Below are positions 1 through 9,447 of a stretch of 64,000 bases of DNA, one piece after another. Within the stretch, counting starts at the first letter, position 1. Each line of letters begins with the position of its first letter. The DNA lies in contig NZ_QCYH01000007.1 of NCBI RefSeq assembly GCF_003072125.1, positions 1 to 64,000 of the forward strand, written 5' to 3'. The notes below the pieces were generated by a model. It was not told where the DNA came from, searched no databases, and saw only the letters and a program-made list of their open reading frames with translations. Origin of the DNA: Pelagivirga sediminicola (GTDB lineage: Bacteria; Pseudomonadota; Alphaproteobacteria; Rhodobacterales; Rhodobacteraceae). Made by a program: the position numbers and the translations under genes.

Positions 1-72
1 CTTCGTGTGCGTCCATAAGGACACTCGATAAACGATCTCACAGCCCAGCAGCCAGACGGCCCTCGGCGGAGG

Positions 73-388
73 TTTACCCTGCTCCCGCTGGTCCCTCACC
101 ATGATGTAGAGACTGCAGGTTGGATTTGGGTATTCCGGTTCCCCGTCTGGTGCAAGCGCGTCGGCCGCGGAGTTCTCAAATTGCTCAAGCGCTCGGCGCG
201 CTTGCTGCGGTGTCTGGTTGCCGAGCGACGAGTGTGGCCTGACGGTGTTGCAGTCGTGGCGCCATAGGGCCAGCTTGCGCCGTGCATCTCCCAAGGTGTC
301 GAATATTTCCTCGTTTAACATCTCGTCGCGCAGGCTCCCTTGAAGCTCTCGATGAGGGCGTTCTGCTGGGGCTTGAGGTGCTCCCCAT
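73..388 (-). pseudogene. IS3-family transposase (orfB) C-terminal remnant
   Basis: The minus strand encodes the end of an IS3-type DDE transposase, with motifs SLRDEMLNEEIFDTLGDARR and HSSLGNQTP, closely matching the intact region of the IS3 element at 606-1890 ([24 protein letters not shown]). The catalytic-E region just upstream is in another frame (IESFKG), so a frameshift separates them. The sequence at 73-100 resembles the terminal inverted repeat of the 606-1890 element, so this is probably the outer end of a related copy. No complete open frame remains and it cannot make transposase. Confidence 0.75.
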
Positions 389-412
389 TCTTTGGACAGG
401 ATCTGGCGCTTT

Positions 413-605
413 TTAAGCTCTAATCTGCTCCTGCTGATCGGGTTGCGTTGCTTCGACTTTCAGCGAGTAGACCACCGCCGGTGGTTGTTCGCCAAGTGCT
501 TTGTGTGGGCGGCGATGATTGTAGAATTCCATCCATTTCCGGACACCGGCCCGGGCCTGAGATCCGGTCTCCCAAGCGTGCAGGTAAACACACTCGTATT
601 TCAGG
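413..605 (-). pseudogene. IS3-family transposase C-terminal remnant (second type)
   Basis: The minus strand reads KYECVYLHAWETGSQ, then KWMEFYNHRRPHKALG and a TAA stop at 413-415. This is the C-terminus of a different IS3 subgroup transposase from the one at 73-388. The reading frame is cut at 605, exactly where the IS3 element at 606 begins, so that element inserted into, or recombined with, this older copy. The missing upstream half is not found on the other side of the element, which argues for a later deletion or rearrangement. Confidence 0.75.
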
Positions 606-671
606 TGACCTGCCCCGCGGAAGTTCCCTCAGTCTGATGTAGAGTCTGCCCAACCTGAAGGAGCAGACGAC

Positions 672-935
672 ATGCGGAAAAGCCGTTTCACCGAAGCGCA
701 GATTATCTGGATGATCAAAGAGCAGGAGGCTGGTTTGCCGACGGCCGAGCTGTGCCGTAAGCATGGGCTGAGCCTTGCGACGTTCTGCAAGCTGAAGGCC
801 AAATATGGCAGGATGGATGTTTCCGACGCCAAACGCCTCAAGCAACTCGAGGATGAGAACGCGAAGCTGAAGCGCCTGGTGGCAGATATCATGCTGGACA
901 ATGTTGTGTTGAAGGATCTCCTGGGAAAGCCCTGA
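672..935 (+). CDS. IS3-family transposase OrfA
   Basis: This 87-aa protein begins MRKSRFTEAQIIWMIKEQEAG. It has the helix-turn-helix of IS3 OrfA proteins (TAELCRKHGLSLATFCKLKAKYG, about residues 25-47), followed by a leucine-rich coiled coil (residues 54-85) used for dimerisation. It binds the element ends. In this family OrfA and OrfB are joined by programmed -1 frameshifting near the orfA stop. AGGAGCAG at 659-666 is a good ribosome binding site for this start. Full length for the family. Confidence 0.88.
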   Translation: MRKSRFTEAQIIWMIKEQEAGLPTAELCRKHGLSLATFCKLKAKYGRMDVSDAKRLKQLEDENAKLKRLVADIMLDNVVLKDLLGKP

Positions 936-943
936 CGACGCCG

Positions 944-1868
944 ATGCAACGGCGGGACGCAGTGCTGCGGGCGATGCGGGATCATCCGATCTCTCAACGC
1001 CGGGTCTGCGTCCTGATCGGGGTCGATCCGAAGACCGTGCGGCGCAAGAGACCGCCCGATAACCCGGAGATCCGTCTGGAAATGAACAAGATTGCTGAGA
1101 AGCGGCGCCGGTTCGGTTACCCACTGCCCGGCAGTCGATACGCAGTATCGATGAGAGGGGCGCATTGGCGTCGTGCTGGAGCGCGTGGGCATGATTATTA
1201 TGAACGAAAAGAAGCTTTACCGGATTTACCGGGAAGAGGGCCTGTCAGTGCGCCGCCGTAGAGGCCGGAAACGGGCGCGAGGCAGCCGCACACCAATGCC
1301 AGTGCCATTGCGTCCGAACCAGCGCTGGTCCTTGGACTTCCTGTCCGACACTTTCGGAGCCTGTCGCAAATTCCGCATCTTGGCTGTCAATGACGATTGC
1401 TGCCGTGAAAACCTATGCGTGGTGCCTGATACCAGCATCTCTGGGGCCAGGGTTGCACGGGAGTTGGATGCTCTGATACGGATCTATGGGAAACCCGCCT
1501 GCATAGTTTCTGACAATGGCACGGAGTTCACCAGCAAGGCTATTCTGAAGTGGGCCAACGACAACAAGGTCGAGTGGCATTACATCGACCCCGGCAAGCC
1601 GCAACAGAACGGTTACATCGAGTCATTCAACGGCAGCCTCCGCGATGAATGCCTCAACGAAGAGATCTTCGACAGCCTGGCCGACGCCCGGCGAACGCTG
1701 GCCCTCTGGCGCTACGATTACAACAACGTCAGGCTGCATTCATCGCTCGGCAACAAGACCCCCGCAGAAGCGCGCCGAACGCTTGACTACTTGATGGCAT
1801 CGCGCCCGGCGCGCTTGCCACACCCGAATACGACGACTATCAAACCCAAGGACTCTCGTTGTGACTGA
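944..1868 (+). pseudogene. IS3-family transposase OrfB, frameshifted by a 37-nt insert
   Basis: The DDE integrase core is present: D in [11 protein letters not shown] in SDNGTEF, E in [13 protein letters not shown]. The N-terminal part (944-1120, ending RRRFGY) and the main part (from [10 protein letters not shown] at 1161) are in different frames. They would join cleanly if 1121-1157 were removed, so an insert of 37 nt destroyed the frame. A start inside the downstream frame at 1173 would give a 231-aa protein with the whole catalytic core but without the N-terminal HTH-like region, probably inactive. Confidence 0.82.
1121..1157 (+). repeat. 37-nt insert made of two abutting palindromes
   Basis: Between the codons for RFGY and RIGV of the transposase lies an insert holding ACTGCC-C-GGCAGT (1123-1135) and TCGATAC-GCA-GTATCGA (1135-1151). 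Both are perfect inverted repeats and they share one base. The insert is not a multiple of three. It could be a footprint of another mobile element or template-switch DNA. Its origin is not recognised. Confidence 0.65.
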
Positions 1869-1907
1869 GGGACGACCGGGGGGCAGGTCAGGTGCGCCAC
1901 ATGCGGG

Positions 1908-1999
1908 TTTCGCAAATTCCCGGACACGGATTTCAGTAATTCCCGGACACGCGTTTCGGTAATTCCCGGACAGGGATTTCGGTAATTCCCGGACAGCAC
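1908..1999 (+). repeat. Four tandem 23-bp repeats at an IS21-type end
   Basis: The repeats lie at 1908-1930, 1931-1953, 1954-1976 and 1977-1999, with the core TTTCGGTAATTCCCGGACA. Multiple short repeats at the ends, bound by the transposase, are characteristic of IS21-family elements, and an istA gene follows at 2078. There are no unique spacers, so this is not a CRISPR array. The outermost base of the element cannot be fixed because the IS3 element ends only 17 bp to the left. Confidence 0.8.
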
Positions 2000-2077
2000 C
2001 GGGGGCCGTGGTCACGGTTGGTCATCGCCTGCGTCGTCACGGCATTCTGCCGATCTTGATCGAGACCGGGAGGGGAC

Positions 2078-2890
2078 ATGCCAAGACGCAAGCAACCGAG
2101 GCGCATGACTGTGCAAGACATACGAACCATATTGCGTCTGACGCATGAACAGGGGCTTTCGGTGCGCGAGGTTGGCCTGCGCCTGAAGCTCAGCAAGACG
2201 ACCGTGGCGACTTACCTGCTTCGCGCCCGGGAGGCAGGTCTGAACTGCTGGCCATTGCCATCCGGTCGCGATGACGATGCGACGCTGAAGCAGGTCCTTT
2301 TCCAGCGTGTCGGCCGCCCGGCCCGAGACCTGAGCGAACCCGACTGGCCGAAGATGATCGCGGAGATGAAGCGCAAGGGCGTGACGCTGGTGCTGCTCTG
2401 GGAGGAATACCGAGCCTCCCATCCCCCCCTCTCGGCGACGCAAAGCATCGCCTGTCGGGCAGTGGACGACTATGGCTACACCTGGTTTTGCGAACGCTAC
2501 CGCGCGTTCGAGAACCGCATCAGCCCCCGGTATCGTAATCGCCATGAGGCCGGCGCGGTGATGCAGACCGATTACGCCGGGCACACGGTCCCGGTAATCG
2601 ACCCGGGCACCGGTGCTGAGCATCGCGCGCAAATCTTCGTCGCCGTTCTGGGTGCTTCGAACTACACCTTCGCCTGGGCGAGCCTCAGCCAGAAGCTGCC
2701 CGACTGGATTGATGCTCAGGTCCGGGCGCTTAAATTCTTCGGCGGGGTCCCCAAGACGATCGTCTGCGACAATCTGAAGGCCGCCGTGGCCAAACCGCTC
2801 TGGTTCGAGCCGTCGCTGACCAAGACCTTCTCCGACACGCATTACGACACGACCGTGCTGCCCACCCGGCCGCGCAAGCCCGAAGCGGAC
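2078..2890 (+). pseudogene. istA: IS21-family transposase IstA, C-terminally truncated
   Basis: An N-terminal helix-turn-helix (about residues 12-50, with LSVREVGLRLKLSKTTVATY) is followed by the integrase core with the first two catalytic aspartates (MQTDYAG and IVCDNLKAAV). Similarity stops at TTVLPTRPRKP, just before the segment that carries the catalytic glutamate. The frame then runs into unrelated sequence and stops at 2929. Family members are about 500 aa; about 270 remain. The ATPase partner istB is missing, so the element cannot move by itself. The left terminal repeats lie just upstream. Confidence 0.85.
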
Positions 2891-3160
2891 CTATGTCATG
2901 TTACCCTCCAGCAGAGGGAGCACATGTAAATTGGGCGGTGTCCGGACTTTAGCTGCAATTCACTTCAAGCTCCGCTTGGCGGATCACGCAGGTTTCGGAG
3001 TCTGAGCGCTGACCGCTTGTTGTTTGACATGACCACTCAGCCAAGAGAGTTCACCGCACGCTTCAACGAAGACCCTTCGGTTACTGGTCCGAAAGCTCGG
3101 AACCAAGCGATAGCGTGCGGGTTGGTCTACCATCCTTGAACCAATTCAGAGAAATTTCCC

Positions 3161-3667
3161 GTGCAAACAAACGTGATAATCAATGGCACGCAGCGGCGAC
3201 TGGAGCTTGATCCAAGAACGACCCTGCTGGATGCCCTCCGCCATCACCTCGGACTGTCGGGTAGCAAGAAGGGCTGCGATCACGGACAATGCGGGGCCTG
3301 CACGGTTATGGTTAACGGTCGGCGCATCAATGCCTGCCTGACGCTTGCGTGTATGCATGACGGCGATGAGGTGACCACGATCGAAGGGATCGGCCAGCCG
3401 GGCAACCTCAGCGCGCTTCAAGAAGCTTTCGTCAGCGAAGACGGGTTCCAGTGCGGGTATTGCACGCCTGGGCAGATCTGCTCGGCGACGGCGATGCTGG
3501 AAGAGATAAGAAATGAATGGCCGAGCCATGTGACGGACGATCTTGTGGGTGGGGCGGAGCTCACGAATGAGGAGATCTCGGAGCGCATGAGCGGAAATCT
3601 CTGCCGGTGTTCAGCCTATCCCAACATTGTCGAGGCGATCCGGAAAGCGGCAGGGAAAGGCGCATGA
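3161..3667 (+). CDS. paoA: Aldehyde oxidoreductase [2Fe-2S] subunit (PaoA-like, no Tat signal)
   Basis: This 168-aa protein is a two-cluster iron-sulfur subunit of the xanthine oxidase family. The ferredoxin-type cluster uses C39, C44, C47 and C59 ([12 protein letters not shown]). The helical-domain cluster uses C98, C101, C148 and C150 (CGYC, NLCRC). The sequence follows E. coli PaoA closely, but the translation begins almost directly with the ferredoxin domain and lacks the twin-arginine leader of PaoA, so this complex is predicted to be cytoplasmic. The start is GTG with only a weak upstream ribosome binding site. The stop overlaps the next start by 4 nt. Electrons pass from the molybdenum centre through these clusters to FAD. 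Confidence 0.85.
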   Translation: MQTNVIINGTQRRLELDPRTTLLDALRHHLGLSGSKKGCDHGQCGACTVMVNGRRINACLTLACMHDGDEVTTIEGIGQPGNLSALQEAFVSEDGFQCGYCTPGQICSATAMLEEIRNEWPSHVTDDLVGGAELTNEEISERMSGNLCRCSAYPNIVEAIRKAAGKGA

Positions 3668-4647
3668 GACCTTTCGATTATATCCGTGCCGATAGCGCGG
3701 AGGCCGCGACGCGCCAAGTGGCGGACGGCGGCATTTTTATCGCGGGCGGCACCAATCTGCTCGACCTGATGAAGCTGGAGGTCATGGCACCCGAGGCCTT
3801 GATTGACATCAACCGGCTGGAGCTGAACCAGATCGAAGAAACCGAAGACGGCGGGTTGCGGATTGGTGCCTTGGTGACAAACAGTGACCTTGCCAATGAC
3901 ACCCGCGTGCGCCGCGATTGGCCGGTGTTGAGCCGCGCCCTGCTTGCCGGTGCAAGCGCTCAGTTGCGCAACAAGGCGACCACCGGGGGCAATCTGCTCC
4001 AACGCACGCGATGCTTGTATTTCTATGATCGCGCAATGGCTTGCAACAAGCGCGAGCCGGGCAGCGGCTGTGCGGCGCGCGAGGGATTTAACCGTATTCT
4101 CGCCGTGTTGGGAACGTCAGAGCATTGCATCGCCACGCACCCCAGCGACATGGCCGTGGCGATGCGCGCGCTCGGAGCCAAGGTGGAGACACTGAAGGAA
4201 GACGGCGAGACCCGTCAATTGACGCTTGATGAGCTTTACCTTCTCCCCGGCGATCGGCCGGACCGCGAAACGGTGCTGGAAGTCGGCGAACTGATCACAG
4301 GCGTCGTTCTGCCCGCGCGCGTTGATGGGCGTCAGACCTATCGCAAGGTGCGCGACCGTGCGTCTTATGCATTTGCCTTGGTTTCCGTCGCGGGAATCGT
4401 AGCCATGGAGGATGGTCGCATTGCCCGAGCGGACCTGGCCTTTGGCGGCTTGGCACCAAAACCCTGGCGTGACGCTCAGGTCGAAGCTCTTCTTGTCGGC
4501 GAAACGCCGTCGGAGGCGCTTTTTAACAAAGCCGCAGATCAGTTGCTCGCCCAGGCGCGGGGCTTCGGCGATAATGATTTCAAGCTCCTTCTCGCCCGCC
4601 GCACGCTTGTGTCGGTGCTCACGGAATTGACGGAGACACGGACATGA
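3664..4647 (+). CDS. paoB: Aldehyde oxidoreductase FAD subunit (PaoB-like, extra [4Fe-4S])
   Basis: This 327-aa FAD-binding subunit carries the flavin motif [14 protein letters not shown] (residues 26-39) and [12 protein letters not shown] (107-118). It has the insert typical of PaoB and 4-hydroxybenzoyl-CoA reductase beta subunits that binds an additional [4Fe-4S] cluster. Candidate ligands are C117, C127, C136 and C155 ([20 protein letters not shown]). The ATG at 3664 is chosen because it overlaps the paoA stop and starts the conserved MRPFDYIR; a further upstream in-frame ATG at 3607 lies inside paoA. The stop overlaps paoC by 4 nt. Confidence 0.87.
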   Translation: MRPFDYIRADSAEAATRQVADGGIFIAGGTNLLDLMKLEVMAPEALIDINRLELNQIEETEDGGLRIGALVTNSDLANDTRVRRDWPVLSRALLAGASAQLRNKATTGGNLLQRTRCLYFYDRAMACNKREPGSGCAAREGFNRILAVLGTSEHCIATHPSDMAVAMRALGAKVETLKEDGETRQLTLDELYLLPGDRPDRETVLEVGELITGVVLPARVDGRQTYRKVRDRASYAFALVSVAGIVAMEDGRIARADLAFGGLAPKPWRDAQVEALLVGETPSEALFNKAADQLLAQARGFGDNDFKLLLARRTLVSVLTELTETRT

Positions 4648-6833
4648 CCGAGCAATTCAAGATGGACGCCCCGGCGACGGAACGGCGGCTGGATGACATG
4701 GCGCAGGGCCTCGTCGGAGCGCCGCTCGACCGGCCCGAGGGCGCATTGAAGGTCACCGGCACCGCGACCTATGCCAATGAGTGGCAGATCGAGGGTATGG
4801 TGCATGGCGTCATGGTCCGCGCGCCGGGCAACAGCGGCCGGGTCGTGCTGTCCAACAGGGAGGCAGTGGCGAAGATGCCCGGCGTCCTGTCGGTGATCCA
4901 GGACGACCGTCTGCTGCGCAACCCCGCCCAGGGCACGGCCAACAAGGCGCCGGTGCAAGGAGCGCAGCACGCGACCTACCTTGGTCAATTGATCGCCATT
5001 GTCGTTGCCGAAAGCTTCGAACAGGCCCGACACGCGGCGCAGGCCTTGAAAGTCACGCTTGAGAATGGGGAAATGGTGCCCGTCGATCCGGCAACCGCCG
5101 CAGTTGAGCCTCAGGAAGACCAGACGCTGGATCAAGGCAACCTTGATGGTGCCATGAGCGAAGCCAAGCACAGTGTTGATGTGGTCTATACCACCCCGTC
5201 GCATTCCAGCTCGCCGATGGAGCCGCATGCTTCCATCGCGTCATGGGAGGGCGAAGACCTGACCCTGCGCGCCAGCTATCAGATGCTGAAATACAACCGT
5301 AATGAATTGGCGGATTCGCTGCGCATCCACCCTGACAGGGTCCGCATAATCTCCCCTTACGTGGGCGGCGGCTTCGGCTCCAAGCTGGGGCTGGCGCCGG
5401 AAGCGGTGGCCGCCGCTATCGCGGCGAAAGAGCTGGGGCGTCCGGTTTCCGTCGCCCTGCACCGCCAGCAAGTCTATGAGGCCACGATGCGCCGTTCGGA
5501 AACCCGCCAGCGGCTGCGCCTTGCCGCCGATTCTGACGGGCGGTTGAGTGGTTTCGGCCATGATGCACGTGTGTCCAACCTGCCCGGAGAGACCTTTGCC
5601 GAGCCGGTGCTGCAAGCCTCGCACTTTCTCTATGCTGGGGCCAACCGCAAGATGTCGCTTGAATTGGCGCGTCTGCACCGGCTCTGCGCAGGCTCCGTCC
5701 GTGCGCCGGGAGAAGCCGTAGGCGTCACCGTGGTGGAAAACGCGATGGACGAATTGGCGCATGAGGTAGGCATCGACCCCGTCGAGCTCCGCCTGCGTAA
5801 CATTCCCGAGAAAGACCCCGAAAGCGTTAAAGACTATTCATCCCGCCGGTTTCGCGAAGCACTGCAAAGCGGCGCTGAGATTTTCGGTTGGGCCAAGCGT
5901 CCCGGCGTTAAGGAACGGCGCGACGGCGAATGGCTGATTGGTTATGGCATGGCTTCGGCCGCGCGTATCAACGCCTTGATGGAAAGCCAGGCCCGGGTGA
6001 CGCTGCTGCCGGACGGCACGGCGCGGGTCGAGACTGATATGACCGACATTGGCACCGGGACCTATGCGATCCTCGGCCAGATCGCTGGCGACATGCTCGG
6101 CTTGCCCCGCGACAAGGTCGATGTGATCCTCGGCGACACCAACTTGCCCCCGGCTGCCGGCTCGGGCGGGTCTTGGGGAGCGTCCTCCAGCGGGACATCG
6201 GTATATATTGCTTGCGAAGCGATCCGTCGCCAACTGGCCGACCGGTTAGACGTGAATGAGCATGACCTGATGCTAAAAGACGCTCGCGCGACCTATGCCA
6301 ATCAGACCAAGGCCCTGACGGATGTTTTGCAAGGTGACGAAATTGCAAAGCTCGGCCATGTGCTACCCGGTGAAACTTCGGACGCCGTGCGTCAGGCTAC
6401 GTTTGGCGCCTACTTCGCCGAAGTTGCCGTCCATGCAGCCTCTGGGGAAACCCGCGTAAGGCGCATGCATGGCAGCTTCGCAGCCGGGCGGATTCTGAAC
6501 GCCAAAACGGCGCGTTCGCAATGCCTTGGCGGGATGACCTTCGGCATCGGCATGGCGTTGACAGAAGAGTTGACTTTTGATCCGCGCGATGGCCATGTGG
6601 TGAACCACAACCTTGCCGAATACCATATTCCTGTGAACGCCGACGTGCCGCAGCTGACGGTTGAACTTCTGGAAGAGCGCGATGATTGGGCGAGCCCCCT
6701 GCAGGCCAAAGGTATTGGCGAGCTTGGCATCTGCGGCGCGGCCGCGGCAATTACCAATGCGATCTACAATGCCACCGGCGTGCGCGTGCGGAACTATCCG
6801 GCGACGTTGGATAAAGTCATTGTGGGGTTGTGA
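4644..6833 (+). CDS. paoC: Aldehyde oxidoreductase molybdenum-binding subunit (PaoC-like)
   Basis: This 729-aa protein is almost exactly the size of E. coli PaoC. It holds the molybdopterin-cytosine-dinucleotide motifs GGGFGSK (near residue 238) and [17 protein letters not shown], and the catalytic glutamate in [13 protein letters not shown] near the C-terminus. With the two preceding subunits it should oxidise aldehydes, probably broad-range aromatic ones, to acids. Substrate range cannot be read from sequence. A PaoD/XdhC-type maturation chaperone is absent from the window. The 3' end abuts a broken gene at 6838, so a downstream partner may have been lost by rearrangement. Confidence 0.87.
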   Translation: MTEQFKMDAPATERRLDDMAQGLVGAPLDRPEGALKVTGTATYANEWQIEGMVHGVMVRAPGNSGRVVLSNREAVAKMPGVLSVIQDDRLLRNPAQGTANKAPVQGAQHATYLGQLIAIVVAESFEQARHAAQALKVTLENGEMVPVDPATAAVEPQEDQTLDQGNLDGAMSEAKHSVDVVYTTPSHSSSPMEPHASIASWEGEDLTLRASYQMLKYNRNELADSLRIHPDRVRIISPYVGGGFGSKLGLAPEAVAAAIAAKELGRPVSVALHRQQVYEATMRRSETRQRLRLAADSDGRLSGFGHDARVSNLPGETFAEPVLQASHFLYAGANRKMSLELARLHRLCAGSVRAPGEAVGVTVVENAMDELAHEVGIDPVELRLRNIPEKDPESVKDYSSRRFREALQSGAEIFGWAKRPGVKERRDGEWLIGYGMASAARINALMESQARVTLLPDGTARVETDMTDIGTGTYAILGQIAGDMLGLPRDKVDVILGDTNLPPAAGSGGSWGASSSGTSVYIACEAIRRQLADRLDVNEHDLMLKDARATYANQTKALTDVLQGDEIAKLGHVLPGETSDAVRQATFGAYFAEVAVHAASGETRVRRMHGSFAAGRILNAKTARSQCLGGMTFGIGMALTEELTFDPRDGHVVNHNLAEYHIPVNADVPQLTVELLEERDDWASPLQAKGIGELGICGAAAAITNAIYNATGVRVRNYPATLDKVIVGL

Positions 6834-6837
6834 CGAA

Positions 6838-7173
6838 GGCGGAATTATCTTGTTCGTTGGGGGACATGGCGACCTCCACATTACCTCTCACCGCTTCGAC
6901 GAGCCCAATGCTCTCAACCTTGTCGGCAGGCCTTCTACTGCAGTCGCGATCCACGGCCGAAAGGACGACGGAAGTGACAAGGTATGGCTAGGCGGCCGCT
7001 CAACCTATTTACGCGTCTCTATTGGTGCTGCGCTGCGCAACGCTTGCTTCGGAGCAGAACTCCACAAGGCGTTGTTTGGCGTTTATGAAACCAACATCTG
7101 CAACCGGAGTCGCTCAGGTGAAGGGGTGCAGCTCGAACTTTCGCGATCGCTGCGTCGCAGGCTGGCGACCTAG
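6838..7173 (+). pseudogene. Poly-gamma-glutamate hydrolase family protein (YjqB/PghP-like), C-terminal remnant
   Basis: An open frame running out of the paoC end encodes LHITSHRFDEPNALNLVG, AVAIHG, VWLGG and NICNRSRSGEGVQLELSR, then a stop at 7171-7173. These are the conserved segments of the zinc-dependent poly-gamma-glutamate hydrolase (phage replication-like YjqB) family, which also occurs in phages. The N-terminal half is missing, and nothing between paoC and this piece could supply a start, so the gene was cut off at the junction. About 110 codons remain in one frame, suggesting a fairly recent truncation. Confidence 0.65.
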
Positions 7174-7475
7174 CGGAAGTTCTTGGGAAGATTTCCGCGT
7201 GGCTATACGCAGCGCCATCCATTCGGTGTGCGTAAATTGAAAAGGCGATAACTCCGAGCTGCGATCCAAGCAGTATCGAGCGCATATCGTGAAACCTAAA
7301 GCAAACATGGACGACTGTCCGCGAAAAAGCATCGTGCTGACGCGCCCCTATATTGCTGGGGTGGCAAGTTCGTCCCGCAAACTGTGAGTTCGAGCTACTC
7401 GCGATGATGGAGTCGCAGCGAAAGTCCGCAATCATGGGGGCGTTGCAACATATTGACCATTTCGTGGAGGTTGGC
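7174..7475. other. Intergenic stretch with no recognised gene
   Basis: I see no convincing coding sequence on either strand. The short open frames here do not show any family motif, and base composition is slightly lower in GC than the neighbours. It lies between two gene remnants and is probably mobile-element debris. Confidence 0.5.
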
Positions 7476-7503
7476 TTTGGGCCGCCCGTGAAGGCGGCCC
7501 AAA
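7476..7503. terminator. Strong hairpin next to the integrase remnant
   Basis: TTTGGGCCGCC (7476-7486) and GGCGGCCCAAA (7493-7503) form a perfect 11-bp stem with a 6-nt loop, 3 bp beyond the stop codon of the minus-strand integrase remnant. There is no long T-run on either side, so it could act as a terminator for the minus strand or simply as a structured element end. Confidence 0.5.
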
Positions 7504-7506
7504 ACA

Positions 7507-7659
7507 TTAGATTTCAATGGCCTCTGCAATCGCAAGAGCATCCTCAAGTTCAACGCCGAGGAATCTGACGGTGCTGAGCGGTCGCTCCTGACCGACGATG
7601 CGCTCTTTGTTCCGGGCGGGGCGAGGCGCGCGAATGGCAGGTAAGTCTGGTGTCTGCAT
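7507..7659 (-). pseudogene. Tyrosine integrase remnant with internal deletion (50 codons)
   Basis: The minus strand encodes MQTPDLPAIRAPRP followed by GQERPL, fused directly to STVRFLGVELEDALAIAEAI and a stop. The first half matches the N-terminus of the integrase fragment at 10023. The second half is the typical C-terminus after the catalytic tyrosine region of such integrases. The whole catalytic domain in between is gone, but the frame is intact. About 50 bp upstream of the ATG are also similar to the sequence upstream of 10023 (shared CAACGTCGGGTTGTCG). Confidence 0.72.
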
Positions 7660-7751
7660 GGCTGGTCCTCCGATCCGCCACGCCCTCCCATAACGACAAC
7701 CCGACGTTGACCAGGCATAGTAGCATTGGAATGCTGCGCTGTATCCGACGT

Positions 7752-7934
7752 CGCCCCCAGACGCGCCAGGGTGCGTGCGGCCTCCTCGGTCATCAGTCGA
7801 CTGAAGGAGCGTTCTCGCAGCGACCCGTAAAGCAGTGCAATACGCGGGGCATGCGCTGCGCGCGCAGGTGCCAATAGGCGATCAGTGTCGATGGCTTGGA
7901 AATGATCTTCTTCGAGGTTCGGTGTATCAGTCAA
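7752..7934 (-). pseudogene. arsH: ArsH organoarsenical oxidase, 3'-truncated
   Basis: The first 61 codons match ArsH flavoproteins, with [11 protein letters not shown] and the FMN phosphate-binding segment ALLYGSLRERSFSRLMTEEA. Similarity ends at ARTLARLGA, where the sequence passes into the DNA upstream of the integrase remnant. Normal ArsH is about 230 aa. The likely start is TTG at 7934 behind GGAGG (5-nt spacing); an ATG lies further upstream at 7955. It overlaps the arsC stop. Loss of arsH should remove NADPH-dependent oxidation of trivalent methylarsenicals while leaving arsenate and arsenite resistance. Confidence 0.8.
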
Positions 7935-8349
7935 GCGGGCCTCCTTCCGTGTCAATCAGCAGCGTGCCGTCTTCTTTCCACATCGGACCGGGTGGCAGGC
8001 GGTCCAGAAGATCCAGCACGGTCTCGCTCGGGCGGCACAGCCGCACGCCCCTGGGCGAGCAAACGATAGGACGGTTGACCAGAATAGGGTGCCTCAGCAT
8101 GGCTGCGAGCAGCGTCTCGTCGTCCACGGCGAGATCGAGCAGTCCGAGTTCCTCCGCCGGGGATTTTGTCGTCCGCAGGGCGGTGCGGGGCGTCAATCCA
8201 GTTGCGGCGAACAACGCCAGAAGCTGCGCGCGGGTCCAGCCCGTTTGAAGATATTCGATCACCACAGGCGTCTCGCCTGACGCCTTGATAATCGCCAGCA
8301 CGTTGCGCGAGGTGCCGCAGTCGGGGTTATGGTGGATGACAATGCTCAT
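7927..8349 (-). CDS. arsC: Arsenate reductase, glutaredoxin-dependent
   Basis: This 140-aa ArsC reduces As(V) to As(III) using glutathione and glutaredoxin. The catalytic cysteine is C11 in [10 protein letters not shown]; the conserved arginines that bind arsenate are visible around [23 protein letters not shown] and LCRPSE. Its length is that of the E. coli R773-type enzyme. Its start overlaps the acr3 stop by 4 nt, so the two are translationally coupled. The product, arsenite, is exported by the neighbouring Acr3. Confidence 0.93.
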   Translation of the reverse strand: MSIVIHHNPDCGTSRNVLAIIKASGETPVVIEYLQTGWTRAQLLALFAATGLTPRTALRTTKSPAEELGLLDLAVDDETLLAAMLRHPILVNRPIVCSPRGVRLCRPSETVLDLLDRLPPGPMWKEDGTLLIDTEGGPLD

Positions 8350-9413
8350 GATGCATCCCCCCCTTTGGGAAACCAGTGCTGCGTCCGGTTGGCGAAGGCG
8401 ACAAGCGACAGCATCACGGGCACCTCGACGAGGACGCCGACGACGGTTGCCAAGGCGGCCCCCGACCCCAGCCCGAACAGGCTGATCGCGACGGCGACGG
8501 CAAGCTCGAAGAAGTTGGACGTGCCGATCATAGCGCAGGGCGCGGCGACGCTAAACGGAATGCGCCATGCCCGCGCTGCAAGGTAGGCCACAAAGAAGAT
8601 CCCGTAAGACTGGATCAGCAGCGGCACGGCGATCAGCACGATAACGAGCGGGCGGTCCAGAATAACCTCGCCCTGAAACCCGAACAGCAACACCACCGTC
8701 ACCAGCAGCCCGATGATCGAGAAAGGTTGCACACGGGATTTGAAGGCATCGACCGCCGCCTCGCCGCCCTTCGCGACCAGATTCCGGCGCGTCACATACC
8801 CCGCCAGCAGGGGCAGCAGGACGTAGAGGCCCACCGATAACAGAAGCGTGTCCCACGGCACAACGATGTCCGTGACGCCCAGCAGAAAGGCGACGATAGG
8901 TGCAAAGGCGAAGACCATGATCACATCGTTTACACTTACCTGCACCAGCGTATAGGTCGCATCGCCACGCGTGAGGTTTGACCAAACGAAGACCATCGCG
9001 GTGCAAGGCGCGGCACCCAGCAGGATAACACCCGCGAGGAAAGCCTGCGCGTCGTCCGGCGGGATCAGGCCCGCAAAGACGTACTCGAAGAACAACACAC
9101 CGAGGGCCGCCATCGTGAAGGGTTTGATCAGCCAGTTGACCACCAAGGTCACGACCAGCCCTTTGGGCTTGTCACCGACCTGGCGTAGGGCGCCAAAATC
9201 CACGCCGACCATCATCGGATAGACCATCGCCCAGATCAGAACCGCCACGGCCAGATTGAGCGAGGCGACCTCCAATGCGGCCAGAAAAGAAAAGAGACCT
9301 GGAAAGATGTTACCCAGCAGCAGCCCGCCGCCAATGGCAAGTGCCACCCAAACGGACAGCCAGCGTTCAAAGGTTCCCAGATCCGCCGCAGCGGGGAGCG
9401 ATGTATCGGTCAT
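8346..9413 (-). CDS. acr3: Acr3-type arsenite efflux permease
   Basis: This 355-aa protein has ten predicted membrane helices and the Acr3 signature [19 protein letters not shown] with the essential cysteine in the fourth helix, so it exports arsenite by proton-coupled transport. It is not ArsB (no 12-helix ArsB pattern). I chose ATG at 9413, with GGAG 11 nt upstream; a TTG at 9422 would add three residues but sits too close to the ribosome binding site. Order: arsR, acr3, arsC, arsH. Confidence 0.92.
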   Translation of the reverse strand: MTDTSLPAAADLGTFERWLSVWVALAIGGGLLLGNIFPGLFSFLAALEVASLNLAVAVLIWAMVYPMMVGVDFGALRQVGDKPKGLVVTLVVNWLIKPFTMAALGVLFFEYVFAGLIPPDDAQAFLAGVILLGAAPCTAMVFVWSNLTRGDATYTLVQVSVNDVIMVFAFAPIVAFLLGVTDIVVPWDTLLLSVGLYVLLPLLAGYVTRRNLVAKGGEAAVDAFKSRVQPFSIIGLLVTVVLLFGFQGEVILDRPLVIVLIAVPLLIQSYGIFFVAYLAARAWRIPFSVAAPCAMIGTSNFFELAVAVAISLFGLGSGAALATVVGVLVEVPVMLSLVAFANRTQHWFPKGGDAS

Positions 9414-9447
9414 GTTGGGCAAGTCTCCATTCTAAAAGTTCCGCGCA

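Larger units (their letters stand above)
606..1890 (+). mobile_element. IS3-family insertion sequence, 1285 bp, nearly complete
   Basis: The ends are imperfect inverted repeats of about 26 bp: left 606-632 begins TGACCTGCCCCGCGGAAG, and right 1865-1890 ends GGGGGGCAGGTCA, giving the usual TG...CA termini. The length and the orfA/orfB arrangement are normal for IS3. The flanking triplets (AGG on the left, GGT on the right) do not match, so there is no target-site duplication, which suggests rearrangement after insertion. A 37-nt insert breaks orfB (1121-1157). Confidence 0.88.

Noticed and set aside
1908..1999. Possible CRISPR array
   Set aside because: The four 23-bp units are directly abutting with no spacers and lie at an IS21 end next to istA.
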